Shown here in pieces: positions 23,690 to 39,100 of a stretch of DNA of 64,000 bases (the stretch's first letter is position 1; each line of letters begins with the position of its first letter). Position numbers and translations under genes: made by a program. Origin of the DNA: Diadema setosum (taxonomy: Eukaryota; Echinodermata; Echinoidea; Diadematoida; Diadematidae); contig NC_092686.1 in NCBI RefSeq assembly GCF_964275005.1, positions 12,273,032-12,337,031 of the forward strand. Direction: 5' to 3'. A model generated the notes under the pieces. The model ran no database searches and was not told the DNA's origin. It saw only the letters and a program-made list of their open reading frames with translations.

Positions 23690-24124
23690 AACCAATTCAA
23701 GTCACTTTCACTATCACAAGTGCCACGTCATTGTGGCTAATACTGATCGGAAGTTTATACATGAACAAATATATTTTCTCTTTTTTTCCCCTCATCATTA
23801 TCAGCTCATACCAAAAGAAAAAGAAAGAAATAAAAGACGCTCAGGAGACAGCGAATAATTACTTTCCTTTCATAAAGGTAGCACAGCTGCCATTCATCAA
23901 TCTCCCATAAGACAAGTTTCAGATTAGATCTTTCACTGGCAATAAGAGAACATCTACACGGAACAAATAAATACGAAAGGCTCAACAACAACAACAGTCA
24001 CAAAACAGCCACAGAATAATGCGTGGGAGTACCTTTTGAGATCAAGATATTTGCGCAAAAATATATATATCTATATATTTAGACTTTTACGGGGTGTTGA
24101 TTGGACAAAGGTTATAATCGCAGG

Positions 24125-27100
24125 TTAGCTTTTCGCATCGTTGAGATCGTGTGGCAGCGGCTCGATCTGGGAGTTGATGCTGAAGGAGAGTTGGCCGGTA
24201 ATGGGTGGGGGGCTGCCCTGGCCGAACTCCGTGCTGTCGTAGAGCGAGGAGGTGATCATCTCGTCGCGGCTGATGGAGTACGGCAAGTGGTGACTCTCGT
24301 CCTCGTTGTCGTCCGGCTGCGACGCATATGACAGCAGCAGCACCTGTTTGGATGCCCTGCTCAACAAAAACAAGCAAGCAAACAAACAAACAATGAACAA
24401 ATGCCATTCTTACAGTAACAAAATTTGTAAGAAAGTGTGAATATGTTGCAGGAAAACTTCACATGATTTCAATCTAAAAATTCCTATAAAGATGTCAGTC
24501 TCCAATATCAAGTATGCAGAAAGATTATCTAATTCAAACATGCATGCATGCATGTTCTACTTTTTACACATCAAATTTTCTGTTCACCGTTAATCTATCA
24601 AGCTGTTCATTTGAGGTGAATACATTCCACATAGCAACATATTTGTACATAACAAACTAACTTTGAAAAGGAAATTGACTCTTCCCCTGTGCACATTCTA
24701 AATTTTCTTTCAACACTGAACAATCTTATGAATATGATATGTGATGACTTGTGCTCTTTTAATTTTAAACCACATGTCTGGGAAGCAGAAAACTGCTCAA
24801 CTGGCTGCAGGAGTTTAAAAGTTCAGCCACACTAAAAGGTACTGTAGACCAACAAATCTGCCTCTTGTTTGGTAGCCTCTTGTTAACTGTACTGTCATTA
24901 ATACGGTCAGCCCCTCACAACAGATATCTTCCATTCGCTCTGCTGAGCGAACTTACTTGACGCACGACGAAAAGTAGGAAACAGGGTAGAATTTCCTCTT
25001 GTTTCATTTTTCCCCATTATAAGAGATCACAAAAAATGGAATGTGTCAAGCTCACCAATTTCATTATTCATTTCTCTTATACACCATTTTGCGCACTCTA
25101 TCAGGTAATACAGCCTTCGAACTGCTTGCCATAGCCGCGTTCAAACCACTAAACACACGTGTGCGCAAATACATCACCGTCCACACAGCAGAGTGAATGG
25201 AAGATATCTGTCTGTTGTGAAGGAGCAACCATATAACAACCGTCGAATAAGAGGCAGATTTATTGGTCTAACTGAAAGGTAAATGATGATTGTAAATGTC
25301 AGAAACAAGACAGAAACAAGACAGCTAATTTCTGAGGTGTTATAGTGTCATCTGACACAATCTTCATGTATGATAAACATCATCAAGGAATCTCCTCTTG
25401 AGACTCACCGAAAGAAGTTGTGCAGGAATGCGATGTATATGACAGGAGCAAAGAATGCGAAGTATAAAAATGATGTGAGGTCTGCCACACTGCAAATGAA
25501 GTAAAACATAAAAGAGTATGAGAACAATTGTGGCATTCAGCATTACAATAAGTTACGTTCAGACGGTGATCTCTATCCTCGAGGATAGCTATCCTCAAGG
25601 ATAGGCTCTGGCCCCTACCTATGATGCACGTTCACACGACGAAGCTTATCCTCGAAGGTAGCTATCCTCAAGGATAGGCTCACTGCCCCCCATAACTACG
25701 CTTATCTACAAGTTCCTATCAACAAGTTCTGTCCACACGATGCTTAACTATGAATCATTGTGTATAACATTTGGTTTTTCACACTGAAAATATATCCTTG
25801 AACCCAAACATTCGTAGTCAAATCTTCCAACAAACAAATCTCCAACATCACTACCAAATTTTCTAGTCACTCTGAAGTTACCTTGGTAACAAGGGTAATC
25901 ACACACAGTAGGGTGAACAGACAGAAAAGAACAGAATGTTTCTAGCAGTGCTATGTATGGGTAGGAGGTTGGTTGATAATTCTTGTACGTATTATATAAA
26001 TTTCAAAATTTTGGCTCTATGGAAGTATCCTCTAGTCACACACTATACTGAATTATATTTTACAAAGTGACTCTTCATGGCAAATCATTTTCATCACATA
26101 CACCATATCAGTATAGCCTGTCAGTACCCAGCCTTGTGACACATCCAAAGTATAAGAGTCCACCAGAAGTGAACTCAATGTTGCCTTCTGTGAGACATAC
26201 AAACTACTTCAACCAGAACTGAAGTAAACATTGTGTCATACCTGCGCTAGACAGACAGTAAAAGCACTACAGTGCAACTCACCACATTGCTGGGAGTATC
26301 CAGCTGTAGATTAAGCCACTCGCTACAGCTTGACAAAAGTTGAGCAGCGCCAGCACTGCCACGTAGCAGTAAAATGAACGTTTTGCTGGGAAGGGAAGAG
26401 AAATAATGAAAATCTCTCAAAAAGAAGACAAAAGCAAAATGACATACAATAACCAGTCGCATAACAAATATCTCTATTCTGATTTACTTCAAGAAGAATG
26501 AGAAGGCAAGCTGAAAGATTGCAATATTTTGTATCTTTGACTTCTCTTGTATCAAGTTTATTTCATCGTTTACAGAAAATCAGACAACAGGAAAAACATG
26601 GCTTGGTACATTCATAGTTGGAGAAAAAACACATTCAATGAGTTGCACATTCACAGGATGCAATTTCATCAGCACTCCATTATTTTGCAATGATCTCATT
26701 AAGCCCTGGCATCTATTAATAGGGAACTTTCGATTGAGGATGCAGTGAAATCTGCGGCACAGGAAGCAACCGACCTGCAACGTCCGCATTGTTCAGTTCG
26801 TTGTGCTTTACAAGTGCTTTTAAAAATGTGTGACGCTGCAGGTCAGCTGAGTGGAGTGTTCTAGGTGAAAATGTGTGTATAACGTCATAGATAGCATTGT
26901 TACTTCAACATGGTTATGGGAAATGCATGACTGACAACAAGCATTTATGCATTCAGTCAGTGAAACCCTGCATCGTTTTGTCTGTAGTGTGAAAGGGAGC
27001 TCAAACTTCAAAGTTTATATTGGGGAGCAAACTACTCATAGTTTTGTGTAGTGTGAGCACACTGCTATTGTCAAATGTGCCTATTACGTCATAAACAGAA

Positions 27101-30100
27101 TTGTTCCCTCAGTACATCGGTGATTCGAGAACAAATCTATTTTGGTCTACTACCATTGCAGAATTGAGAGGACACAGGATTTTCAAACTTGTAACTATGC
27201 CAATGGCAGAAATTTGCAAATATGCAAAAATTAACGCCCACGTCCTCAATCAAAAGCTGCCTAGTATTAGGACATGACTGAAGGAGTATGAATGCGAAAA
27301 ACTGAACTCACCTGGAAGTTGTATTCTTTCTCTGACTGGAGTGTATGGTAGAAGCAACACAATCAGGTATGCCTGTGAAAAGAAAAGCATTTAGCTGCTG
27401 AGGTCTAACTTGGCACTATTCACACACACATAGTCCCATGATTTCATGGATCATAAAGCTCAAGATTACTAGAATTATTGTATGCTTTAAGCAAAGTATA
27501 AACCAGATCTTTAGTTTTTATTGGATAGTTGGCAATTATATTCATGGGTTACAATTTTTTTTTTTGTCATGTGTCCTGGAAGGTAATCAATTCTGATTTA
27601 ACAGAATGCCGGTAAGGAATGCAACACCCACCCTTTCTCAGAACAGCACTTATTCACAAATCATTCCAATGGGGAGGGTTTTTTCAACACTCTACATGAC
27701 ACAAGGAATTATAACTATGTGGTAAACTTCCAGAACCCTGTGTCAATTACCAAAGTGTTGTGATACCATTCCATGTAAGAGCATCTTAAAGCCTTAATTT
27801 CACAATTCCCACGAGGATCAAAGGAATGTACATCATAATACTCCTCGCAAGGAAAAGATGGCTGACAATCTGGTTACTCCCATATGTACATCTGAAATAA
27901 TGTGTCAATATTCACATAGTAACAACTTTCTACATATTACACCAGTTTCATTCAAATTGAAAACTTTTGTTTGGTTTAATTTTGTTTCTTTAAAAATACC
28001 CTTTAATTTGAGGAAATGGCCTTGAAAAAAATACTGAGAAGAATGCAAAGGAAACATACCAAACAGAAGATGGAAGAACTGACACACCAAAAGATCATCC
28101 CGCCGTGGGTAAAGATGTCATGTTGGTTTTTCGCCTCATAGTGAATATCTGGGTGGAGAACTTCTAGCGAACCCTGTAACGACACAAACAAGATATGAGG
28201 TGATGGGTCAAGATCACGTTTAGAATGATCACAGAAAATCACAAGATTGGGAAGCAATTACATGACAAATATCAGAAACTTCGATCACAAAATGTGGGAA
28301 AAGTTCTGGCAGTGATCCTTGAGGAGTCCACATATGGATTTTTTGTTTTTAATAATCACATAAAAAGTGAAGGGTGAAATAGTACATTTTGTGTTAGTTT
28401 AATGTTTGCGCTTGCAATATGTGGCTAGCTTATCCTACACGAACGATTAATCAGGTATCCTATTCACATAATCTTCACTAACTCTAGCATAACTGCTGTC
28501 CTAGACCAAATGCTCAAGCAATTACATCCACAACAAACCAAAGATGATACCTTTGTGACCAAAAAGTAGATTAACATCTCATTTAGGGCTACAATGAACT
28601 TTTTTTTCCCTGCAAGAGTCACAAAATCTTGTTCAACTTAAAAAATGTAAAATTACAAAATTACCATTAAACAAAAACAACAAAAAACATTTTTACTGAT
28701 GGGATCATGCTTATATCTCCTATTCTATATATACCATATATTTTGCAAGAATAATACTACACCAATCAGAACATGCAGGACAATTTCAAACGTTGCAAAG
28801 TTCACACAGCGCTGGAATAAGAAATAAGTATTTGCCCAATGTAACATTGGCAATTACCTGACTTTGAGGTGCTACATTGTGTACTTATATGCCATCACAT
28901 TCCATTTATGTTGTCAAATGGCAAGCAATATCTTGGCATGCTGTTTCATTTGTGATTTATCAGTCAACTCGCAAAATTCTCAAGACTGAAGCCACAATGA
29001 ATTAACAAGCCATACACAGTACTATTGACAACATACAAGTAGCATGGTACAGGACAAAGTCCTCAAAAGATTCCTCCCCTATATCACCTCTCCCTCCCTT
29101 CAGCTTTACCTGGATGACACAGTAGATGAAGGAGATGACACAAGTGATGAGGATGACCAGCCGGACGCTGGACTTGCTGTCCAGATGACTGAAGCCGATG
29201 GCAAAGATGACCACACTGAGTTCTATCGTCATCAGAGCAAACCGCACAGCTAACCACAGAACCTGCATAACAAAATTGGCGCAATGCAGAAATAAGTTGG
29301 GGTCAGTTATACAACCGGAAATGGTGTCACAGTAATTTTCTGCTCCATATCAAAATCTATCTTCAAATTCAGCCTACACTGAAATCTGTAGAGACTGTCT
29401 GGGAGTGGGGAAAGTAGTTCTGGTAAAAATTCTAAGAGGTGAATTTGTTACTTCCATGACTCTTCTGTTTTTGCACTATATTAGGGAAGTCTTTTTACTT
29501 CTAATGCAGAGGAAACTTGTGTTCCTCTTTCCTTCCAAATTTCACATTCAAATGATACGATTTGAACTTTGTTTGGTGTAAACTTTCAAAGAAAAGGGTT
29601 TTGAATTTGTGAATATCCTAAAAATATTTCATACAAACATTTACGCCCTGCCTGTCATAGTCACAATTATAAACGAAATGTAACTGTCTATATTTTCAAA
29701 TTCTTACTGTATCCGCTATGTCGCCAGGTTCTGTTGCTGCATCTACGATCATCGACACCACGGCACGAATCACACCAACAATTGTCGCAACGAAGGCCTG
29801 AAAGTGAGGAGAGACAAAGTCTCAACATATGATTCCTACAACATCACTACTGTTATAAAATACAGTGCACTGCCGTTATAACAAACACGTTTAGAATGGA
29901 CACGGTTATAACGAAATTCCAGTTACAACAAAGTAACAATTTAGGCCGCAACATAATTGGCTTTATTTTTTATTGTATATTTGTCCGGTTATAACGAAAG
30001 AAAACTGCCAGTCCAAAGGACTTCATTATAACAGGAGTCCACTGTATTAAAGGCATAATTTACCATTTGCAGATGAAACAAATACCAAACTTTGGTGCTT

Positions 30101-33100
30101 CAAAACAGTTCTAAAATGTGAGTTAGGGATATAAACAAGCAATGTAAAAATCTGAATCAGTATAATTGATGTTAAATATTGTTAAACATACAAAATGTTA
30201 ACAATAGTTATGATAAGAATGTTTCTAGACCAAACCGTCTACAGGTATCCGATGGTTTATTAAGAAAAATATTGATATCTCATTATATTCTAGACTTTAT
30301 TGCAAAATTTTAGACAGTAGAATGTTATGTGATACAAGTGATTGTACACATATGCATCAAATGAGATAACTCTACCATTTCTAAAATCACTGTACCCAAT
30401 GGTAAACAGTACCTTTAACTATTTAATTTCTTACCATCAGATATAAGTGTGGGACACTGTGCATAAAGAACACACAAGGAACCCTCTTGGTATCTAAATT
30501 TACATTGTACGGTTGTATCTGGGCCTCAAGGTTATAAGTGATACAGCCACTCTATAATGCCAGACATTTTGCATTCAACTTGCAAAAGATATGAAAAAAA
30601 TACAAGAGATACGTGGGATCGTACTAATGACGTACAATTACTAGAAGATGAGGGATTCAAAAGTAAGAATATGAGCCAATTCCTCATTGGGAATACCCAG
30701 TGGACTCTCGTTGTTGGGAATTCCCCAAGTTCTTCTTTTAATTTTTCATTACAAGCTCTCTCCTGACTACAGCAGACTGTTTATCATATGATGAGACGAT
30801 GAAGAACAGAAGAAAAATCACACGAGAAAGCCAGAACAATATCATATTTGGGGGGAATGCACCCTACAGGCATCACTTTTTTTTTTTGGCATTCCTCCCC
30901 TTTTCTAGCACTTTCATATATTCAAAATGTTTCTGTGCGTGTGTGTGTATTTGTTTTGTTATTTTCTTAAATCTTCCTCATTACTGGTATCTGCATACTT
31001 ATAAATTTCTTTTATTGTACATTGTGAAGTTAACTTGTTTAGGACAGGTTGATTTTGCTACAACGCACATTTCCAATAGACCCCTGCCCGAGAATACTTA
31101 GTATTAATCTTCAACAGGTTAACACATGCGCTCATTTTCTGAAAAAAAAAATAACAACAACCACATTTATATGTTTCTGTTGGAGATGGAAAATATGTGA
31201 ATGAATTATAAATATAATTATGTGCCATGATATCCAGTCTGGTGTTTCTGTGAAACACAAATTAATAGGGACAGATTCTTAGCAAGGGAGGAGGAGCCTC
31301 TAACCATGATGTAGAAACTGAAGAAGATTGGCCGGTTGGACTGGCGCAGCTTGGCGACGGCGATCTTTGACCTCACAAGCAAGAAGAGGAGGAAGAGGAA
31401 ATTGGGCACCAGTAGCATGAGATCCCACACACGTATTCTGCAGTTGGGGAAGAGGGGGTGGATTGGGGGGAGGGGCAGAAATAAATAAAGAGCCACAAAA
31501 CATGACGGAAATACATTAGTGATTGATAGTAGCAGCTTTACAAACAATGACCAGATGGTATTCTCCACACAGCTTTGCTGTACACTGTATGTATGGCAGA
31601 GGAAATGCATTTGAATGTAAGACTCCCATATGATCACATACAGTAAAGAATCCATCAGCATACTAAACATATTAAGTAGCCAGCAGAGTGGCCTACGAAT
31701 ACAAAATTCTTCCAGCGCAGTACTAAATCGTAGTTTAGGGATCCTTTTGCTCATGAATTAAAGTAAATTGCATGTCCCATTCTTTTTATCCATCCTCAAA
31801 AAAACAAACAAACAAACAAAAACAAACAAAAAACTCATTAAGAAACTTGGAATATTTTCATAGGGATTTTTTCATTGGTAATGTACTTTCACTTCTCATA
31901 TTTGTAACTTAATCATAATATTAATACTTAATCACAGTCTAGGGATCTTTTTATTCGTTATAAGTTAATTGCATGTCCCCTACTTGCATGTCCCCCTTTT
32001 CCAACCATCTGCAAAAAAAAAAATAAAACGACATCAAAAACCCACACATTAAGACTTATATCTCCACAAGTGAATTTGTCATCATAAAGTGTGTGTGTGG
32101 TTTTAGGTTTTGGGGTTTCTTTTCTTTTTTCTTTTTTTTTTAAAGAACAATTTCAGACAAACCTAGGGGTCAGCTGATGGGGTCAAAAAATCTGATATCT
32201 TGAGAGAACCAACAACAAATTTACCATAGCTCAATACCACTGATTACCAGCATCCTATTCTTATCAAAAACAAGAAGAGTGGTTCATGTATACAATGTAC
32301 ATTGTACATGTAGATAGACACATGATAAAGTCTCACTGCGCAGCACAAGCATCTCAATTCATTGATCATGATACACTGTAACTTGACATTACACATCAAT
32401 CATCAACACCTTTAGCTGGTAGCCATTCATTGCTAAAAGATTGTAGGAAGGGCCAAGTACATATGGATTCTTTGTTGCCTATGATCTTTAAATGATAAGT
32501 CCTGTAGTACAAATAAATATTGTATACATTACAACATTCAAAGATCACCTGATATCCATCACATCATTAATAAACTTCAAAAGACAAGAGAAAATATTCA
32601 ATACAGAACAATACAAAAATGGCAAAATCGGATTAGAAATGAGGAAGATACATTTTGAAATTTCACTTTTTTTTTCTTCAGAAAACATTCCTTGACCAGT
32701 CCTTATGAATATTCAAATGAGCGAGTTGATGATGTCAGATGCTATATATTAAATTTAGAAAAAAAAAAATTAGCTAATACAGTGGAAGTAAAAGCCACGT
32801 TCTCTTACCAAGATATATCCAAGTTAACATTTTTGGTCTTTTTTATTTTGGGTGGTTTTAAGACAAGTTGTACAATGTATACAGCTGAAATATGAATTTT
32901 TTGTTATTTCTGTATAAAATGGAATGAATAAGAAATTGTGAGAGCATGACATCGTCAACTTGCTCATTTGGATATTCATATTAAGACTGGTCAAGAAATG
33001 TCTTCTGAAAAAATGTGAAATTTCAAAATGTCGTATCTTCCCTATTTCTATTGTCATTTTTGTATAGTTCTGTAGGGATTTTTTTTTCTCTTTCTTTTGA

Positions 33101-36100
33101 AATTTATTTATTTTTTGAGTGGATTTCCTCTTTAATAATCCCAAGCAAATACCTGCAATACATCTCTGTACTATGAAAATATCCAGTTAGTATAAGTAAA
33201 TTTATGTCTATATGTGCATGAAATACCTTGTAATTTGTATACAGTATGAGATGAAATATTTGCTAATGTTTTAATATACAATTGTACGTTAGACATTTTT
33301 GCGTGTTGTTAATTTTGCAATTGTACAGTTCTAGTAATCCTTTTAAGGAAATAAATGAGAATGAGTCGCGGGTAACAATACTGGTAACTGTATACTTTTG
33401 CTCGGTGATTCCATGTACAAACAAGTACAGGTAGTGTCTTCTGCATTCAAAGTGTATTATATGTGTACTAGTGTGTCATTACAATTACTGTATGCCCCAG
33501 ATGTCGCATTGTCAGGGCCCAAGCAGCATGCTAGACCTACAGTACATATTAAACGAACTGCACACAATCCAGTGCTAGCATAGCTCAATTTTTTTTTCTT
33601 GTGTTTTTTTAAATGGAAATAATACTTTTGCAAATTGATGTTTATAGCATGTTGTTATTCTTGCGGTTCAGGGCAATTTGTGAAATTCATGAAAATAAAA
33701 CTTCTACAAAAAATTTCACCTGGCACAGAAACTGCTTGCCACAGCTACAAATATTACATGTATGTTGACACCACAGTACAGATGTACAATGTACATGTAT
33801 ATAGTATGGTGTGTTATTGTGGTCCCAGTGTGGGGGAGAGTACCGGTATGTGTTGTATATCTGCAAGTCCTTGCCTCCCTGACATGTGTGGGGCATTAAA
33901 AGTCTGTGGCACAGACAACACAAGGGAAGGGAAGAGGGGGAGGGGTGGATCTGTTCTAATTTGGCCGACCATTTCACAGAAATTGACCGCTCCATGGAAA
34001 TGATAATGATGCACTTCCTTTAGGTGGCAAACCAGCAAAACAAACACTCCATTATAAAAGTAAAGTAACTGTATCCTGTCAAATGCACAGCTACTTCACA
34101 CTTTGCCTTGCACAAACATGTACACATACACTATGGGCTATATACACACTTATCTATAGCTATGATGTCATTGGTGGTAAGCATTGCATTGCAAAATAAA
34201 GGAATCCAGTATGACACGCTCAGTTCCATGTTTGCACAAACTATGACTGTGTCAACAGTTGGGAAATAATCTTTGGTGACTGATAGCCACCAGTGATAGC
34301 CACAATCGCACACATAAAGAGCTGCTTTACTTGCTGGTGAATGTTATGACACAATTTCATTACAGATGCTAGATACACTGTTGATACCAAATTTATGGCT
34401 TAGAGATTTTATGCAAACTGCCCTGAAAGGGTAAGGTTCATCACGTTTTGGTTCACGATTCATACACGTACACCTGTAGGTCGACACACTGACATCAAAG
34501 AGTGGTCTCGGTAGCTTCAACAAAATTTTATAATGAACATTCCAGAAACTGCAAGCAGGAAATGCAAGAGGATTGCACCGTCTACACATTTTTCTCTGCA
34601 TTCAGGTTGCACTGCGAAAAATGGTAATTCAACTTTTGGTAAATCTGATGTTATCTAAAAAAATCCCACGACTGCACCCAACAAAACTTGATTTGAATTA
34701 AGCATAACCCGAGTACGAATTTGAAGAAAGTAGCATACTTGTATGCACAGTTGTATGTCATCCTCATTTATTGCTTGATTTTTTTTTCATTTAAAAAAAA
34801 AATCAAAAGTTAATTTCGTTTAGACAGTGCAATACCTGTATCTATAATTTGGCTCTAAAGTTTTGCTTTTGACCTATGCACTGTATCCAACAAATGTTAA
34901 AAATTTGCCGAGTCATTATTGCTAATCATTTCACTATATCTACATACATTTCAACATATTCTTTTTCAAATTATTCTTTTAATGTGAAATTTTGGTTTTG
35001 AGTTTGACCCAACTAGTGGATAAAATGCATTTTGATGTAACTCAAAATCCAGTAAGATCTGTAGTATGATGCATGTGATCCAGTCCAGTCTTGCTTGTGG
35101 TTGTCAAGTACAAACATGGCATGTACATGTATAACAGCAGTTGCAGTGTGATGCATGGACCATGCACTGTACTGTGCACTGATAGCATTCTGATGAATCA
35201 TTGTGCAATCTCTTTAAATCGACAATATATGAGAAAGGTCTTACTTAAAAGTAATGGTAAATGCTCAGAAGAAGTATGAGCATATCAAATATGGTCAGAC
35301 AAATGTTTAGTCTCAGCATTACACAAATATAAATCAGAGATGCCAAGTTCAAAAAATTTTTATGAGTGAGATTTTTATCTCTCGGCATCTCGGCGCTCGC
35401 GCGCATGCGCGCGCGAACGAGGGGATGTCTCCGTCCCATGGTAAGGAGCTTTTTTAAATTATTAGCTCTTAATGATTCGATCTGGTGCATACTTAAGTGA
35501 CTATTTTTTACTAATTTTGAAAGGCAAAAGGGAAATATACCTTCAATTGCAACTATCACTTTAATCCTTTGAGCTATATGCTCCTGGGAAATTCCGCAGT
35601 TAGAGGGACATGACCATAAAATTTCAATTTGGTTTTTTCCTTGATTTTTGTGTTTGACTTCAGAAAGAACACATTGATAAGTCAGGAAAAACTATTTTTC
35701 AGGGTATCTTGATAGTTTTAGGTATTGAATTCACCAATTTTGAACAAGTAATCTTTCAGATTGAATTTCATCAGCAAAATCTCCATAATGGCAAAGAAGA
35801 TAGCTATTCAAGTTAAATGCTATTTTCTAGCCACAAATATTGAATTCATAGAGGCAATGCTGTGCTTTCATGGATAGATTAAGTAAAATCAACTTACATG
35901 TCTTTGAAATGCAAACATGTGTGCAATTCCCCACCCATCGGACAGTCATGTAACGTTACTAACCAAAAAGTGAAATCATTTACCTCCAGAGAGTATAAAG
36001 TGTCTATGAATGATAATATTTCAATTTTTCCTGCTGTGTCCAATGACTAACTGAAATATAGAAATAAGTATTAGTAATCATTATAGAAGTTAGAAATAAC

Positions 36101-39100
36101 AGCAGTCAAAATGTGTAACGTTACTAACCATGTAACGTTACTAACCACAGCCTGTGTGTATTGTAACGTTACTAACCATGAAAGAAGTGAATAAGACTCC
36201 AATGGACAGGTCCTGGTCTGGCAAAATTTTGCCTGATGATAGAGCCAGATGTCAACTACATGATTATGTGGTCATACAGTAAAAAGATATTAGCTTTTTT
36301 TTTAGTAAATTAATTATGCAAATTTACGCATGAAATCATATTTTCACCTATAACTCCATAAAAAAGACTGAGGGATTGCTAAATTTTTGTGTAAGAGTTC
36401 CTCAAGACACATCAAACAATTTTCTTGCAAAAAAATGGCAAAATCAAAATCAGTTTCTTTTGTTTTTTACTGTTTTGTTAATTTCTTATGTATTGTAATG
36501 TTTTTTAATCTTTTGTTTTCTATTGTTTATTTTTTGCCAAAATTTGTTGCAGGCACTTTTTCGAGCTTATTTACATTACAATTGATTAATTTCACTGGTC
36601 AAAGGTTGAAACAATCTAATTAATATCAAATTAATGAAAAAACACAATTTGCATTGCATTTGCACACGATATCATGAATTTGAGCTGTTTTCAGGTCGAC
36701 GTGCATTTATGCAAAACATTACATAACTGCAGAACGGTGTACCGGGACGTCGCAAATTTGGTCTCAAAATATGCGAGAGACTTCAATGAAAAAAGTCATG
36801 AGACGATGCGGCAAAATCTTTGCGCATTGCGGAATCGTGGCGGGAAATGTTGAGGGGGGTTGGTCTACAGCATTCGCATCACTACAGAAGGCTCACAAGG
36901 TGCACATTGACCAATTTTTTTTTTTTTTTTTTAACCACTTCCCACGTGAAGGGGCAATTGATGGAATCTGTGGGCCAGCACAGCATTTTGTGTGGAAAGT
37001 AGTGTTAAAAACAATTGAGGCCATCACTTCAAATTTTCTGTCCCAATTTGAAATTATTATACAATGGTTTGTCACGGTTAATTACGCTTCAGGTACAGCG
37101 AACAGACTTTTGTTTTCAGAACAATGCAGAGATTAGACATTCAAACTGGTCTAAAAGAAAAAAAAATACATGTCTCTAGACTTGAATAAACACGAATTCA
37201 ACTAATACACTGTATTATTTGAGTTAACGTCATATGACTTAAACTACTTTCACAATAATATAAAACATTGCATTATGCTGGATTCCTATAGTGCAATGAC
37301 TACGCACACCACAATTGGCCATACACTGTACATACTGGTAACATTAGTTTTGCTCTTTGATTTCTTTCCCCTTTATTAAAGGTACTCTTGATAAGGAACA
37401 CATCAACTGTTTTGCTCAATAAAACAGGCTGCTTTTGTGAATTACTGTGAGTCATGATGAACAGTGATTGGCAAAGTTATGAAACTGTGGATATCACTTG
37501 ACCTAGTCTTTAAAAGTGGTACTTTTTTCAGTTTGTAATCTATGCAAACTTTTTTTTCTAGTCTTTTTTAACATGTACAAGTACAATGGTACTATACTGC
37601 ATGAGTTTGATGATTGAAATAAGAGTTTCATGTCTTATCTGATGTTTCTTAGCTTTAACTTTGCATTCTCATGGGGAAACATGTAATGATTTGACTTAAC
37701 ACACAATTCTGTAATCACTGGACAAACCGTAACGTTACTAACCGTAACGTTACTAACCATGATTTTTGTACTTAATTTTCAAACAAAGTTATAATGAGAA
37801 AGGATATTTGGGGTAGATATTGCCCTTAAAGCTAGAAATGAAAAATAAGTGTTGATATATTTCAAGCTATACCAGTTTTAGCAAACTTTTTGTTCAAAGA
37901 TGCTCATCAATTTTTTATGTCCTTTTTTTGTAACGTTACTAACCGGCATTAAAAGCAGACCTTTCTTCTAAAATAATTCATGAAATGATTTCATTCTTTG
38001 CTCTGTTCTAGGTCTACACTAGAATGATCTCTGGTGACATTAATGAGACTTCACATCCACAGATAGAGAAATGAGTATAATCTAAATCATGAGAATGTCC
38101 CTAAAATGTAACGTTACTAACCGCGGAATTGCCCTCCTTATTTTTGGCCCAAATTGCAGACTTCACCAGATGCTTGAGAAAAATGGGTGCCATGCGTGAG
38201 ATCGTGAGACAGACCCTAAATGCTTGAGTCTCACGCAGAATGCGTGAGACTTGGTAGCTCTGATAAATTATTATGGAACAGGTTGAGAAAATTCCGCGAT
38301 CTCGTACAGGCCGAGAGCCGCGTGTTGATTTTTACTGGCCACATATTGCCATACTGATGACAGCCACTATAAACATGTCAGTGAGCACTTGTTGCACGAG
38401 TTCATGCACTAAGCAAGCATTCGTGCACTCAGTAAGGAGGCCTACTGGCTGGCTAACAATGCATCCAGTAGATTAAAGGGATGGTACAGTAATGGTGGAG
38501 CTGAGAATTGGGCTTTTAACTTTTCGCAAGATACCAAGAAAACACTTATGAAATGGTACAAAGCACACCATTTTAAGAGGAATTCAAAGTTTATTCGATG
38601 AAAATTGGGTGTGGAATGACTGAAACATCCAAAAACAAAGTAAAACAAAGCGATCATAATTAAGTGTGAGTCCCACACTTTACTGTGTTTTGGATATCTC
38701 AGCCATTTCAAAACCAATTTTCATCAAATAAACATTGAATTCCTCATGGAATGACATACTCTTTCATATTTCATAAGAGGTTTCTCATTATCTCACCAAA
38801 AAATGTTAGAAACCTGCAATTAGGTCTCAACCAAAACGATACGATCCCTTTAACTGTGCATCAAGTAATCACTGGATAATGGCTGGAAGTACTGGATGCA
38901 TGGTTTGCATCTATGACAAACCAATTTCTAAGGAAACGCATCCAGTAAATTTCCCTTCAGAGATACATGATTGAGAACAGGATTTCTAGCAACAACAAAA
39001 AAGTACCGCAATTCTATGAAACAGCTGATGAGCATGTATTTTTGTGGGTCAGTAGGAACAGTATGCATGTGGTAACGATGGAATTTAGTCTTAAGTGTAA

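Larger units (their letters stand above)
17326..24124. other. Intergenic region between the GPI-type gene and TPRA1
   Basis: No supported exon. Contains the TTAA element at 19425-19843, a partial TTTTCGCG repeat (20068-20230), a G run near 20469-20483 and a likely TPRA1 3' UTR from about 23680 to 24124. The open frame at 21492-21740 has no recognisable domain. Confidence 0.55.

Noticed and set aside
24101-24331. Plus-strand open frame of 76 codons
   Set aside because: It is antisense to the last TPRA1 coding exon, whose frame is supported by splice phase and similarity.
36771-37136. 121-codon frame inside the 2.5-kb motif-array element as a possible gene
   Set aside because: Contains a homopolymer-coded F run and only a faint resemblance to transposon proteins; treated as part of the element.
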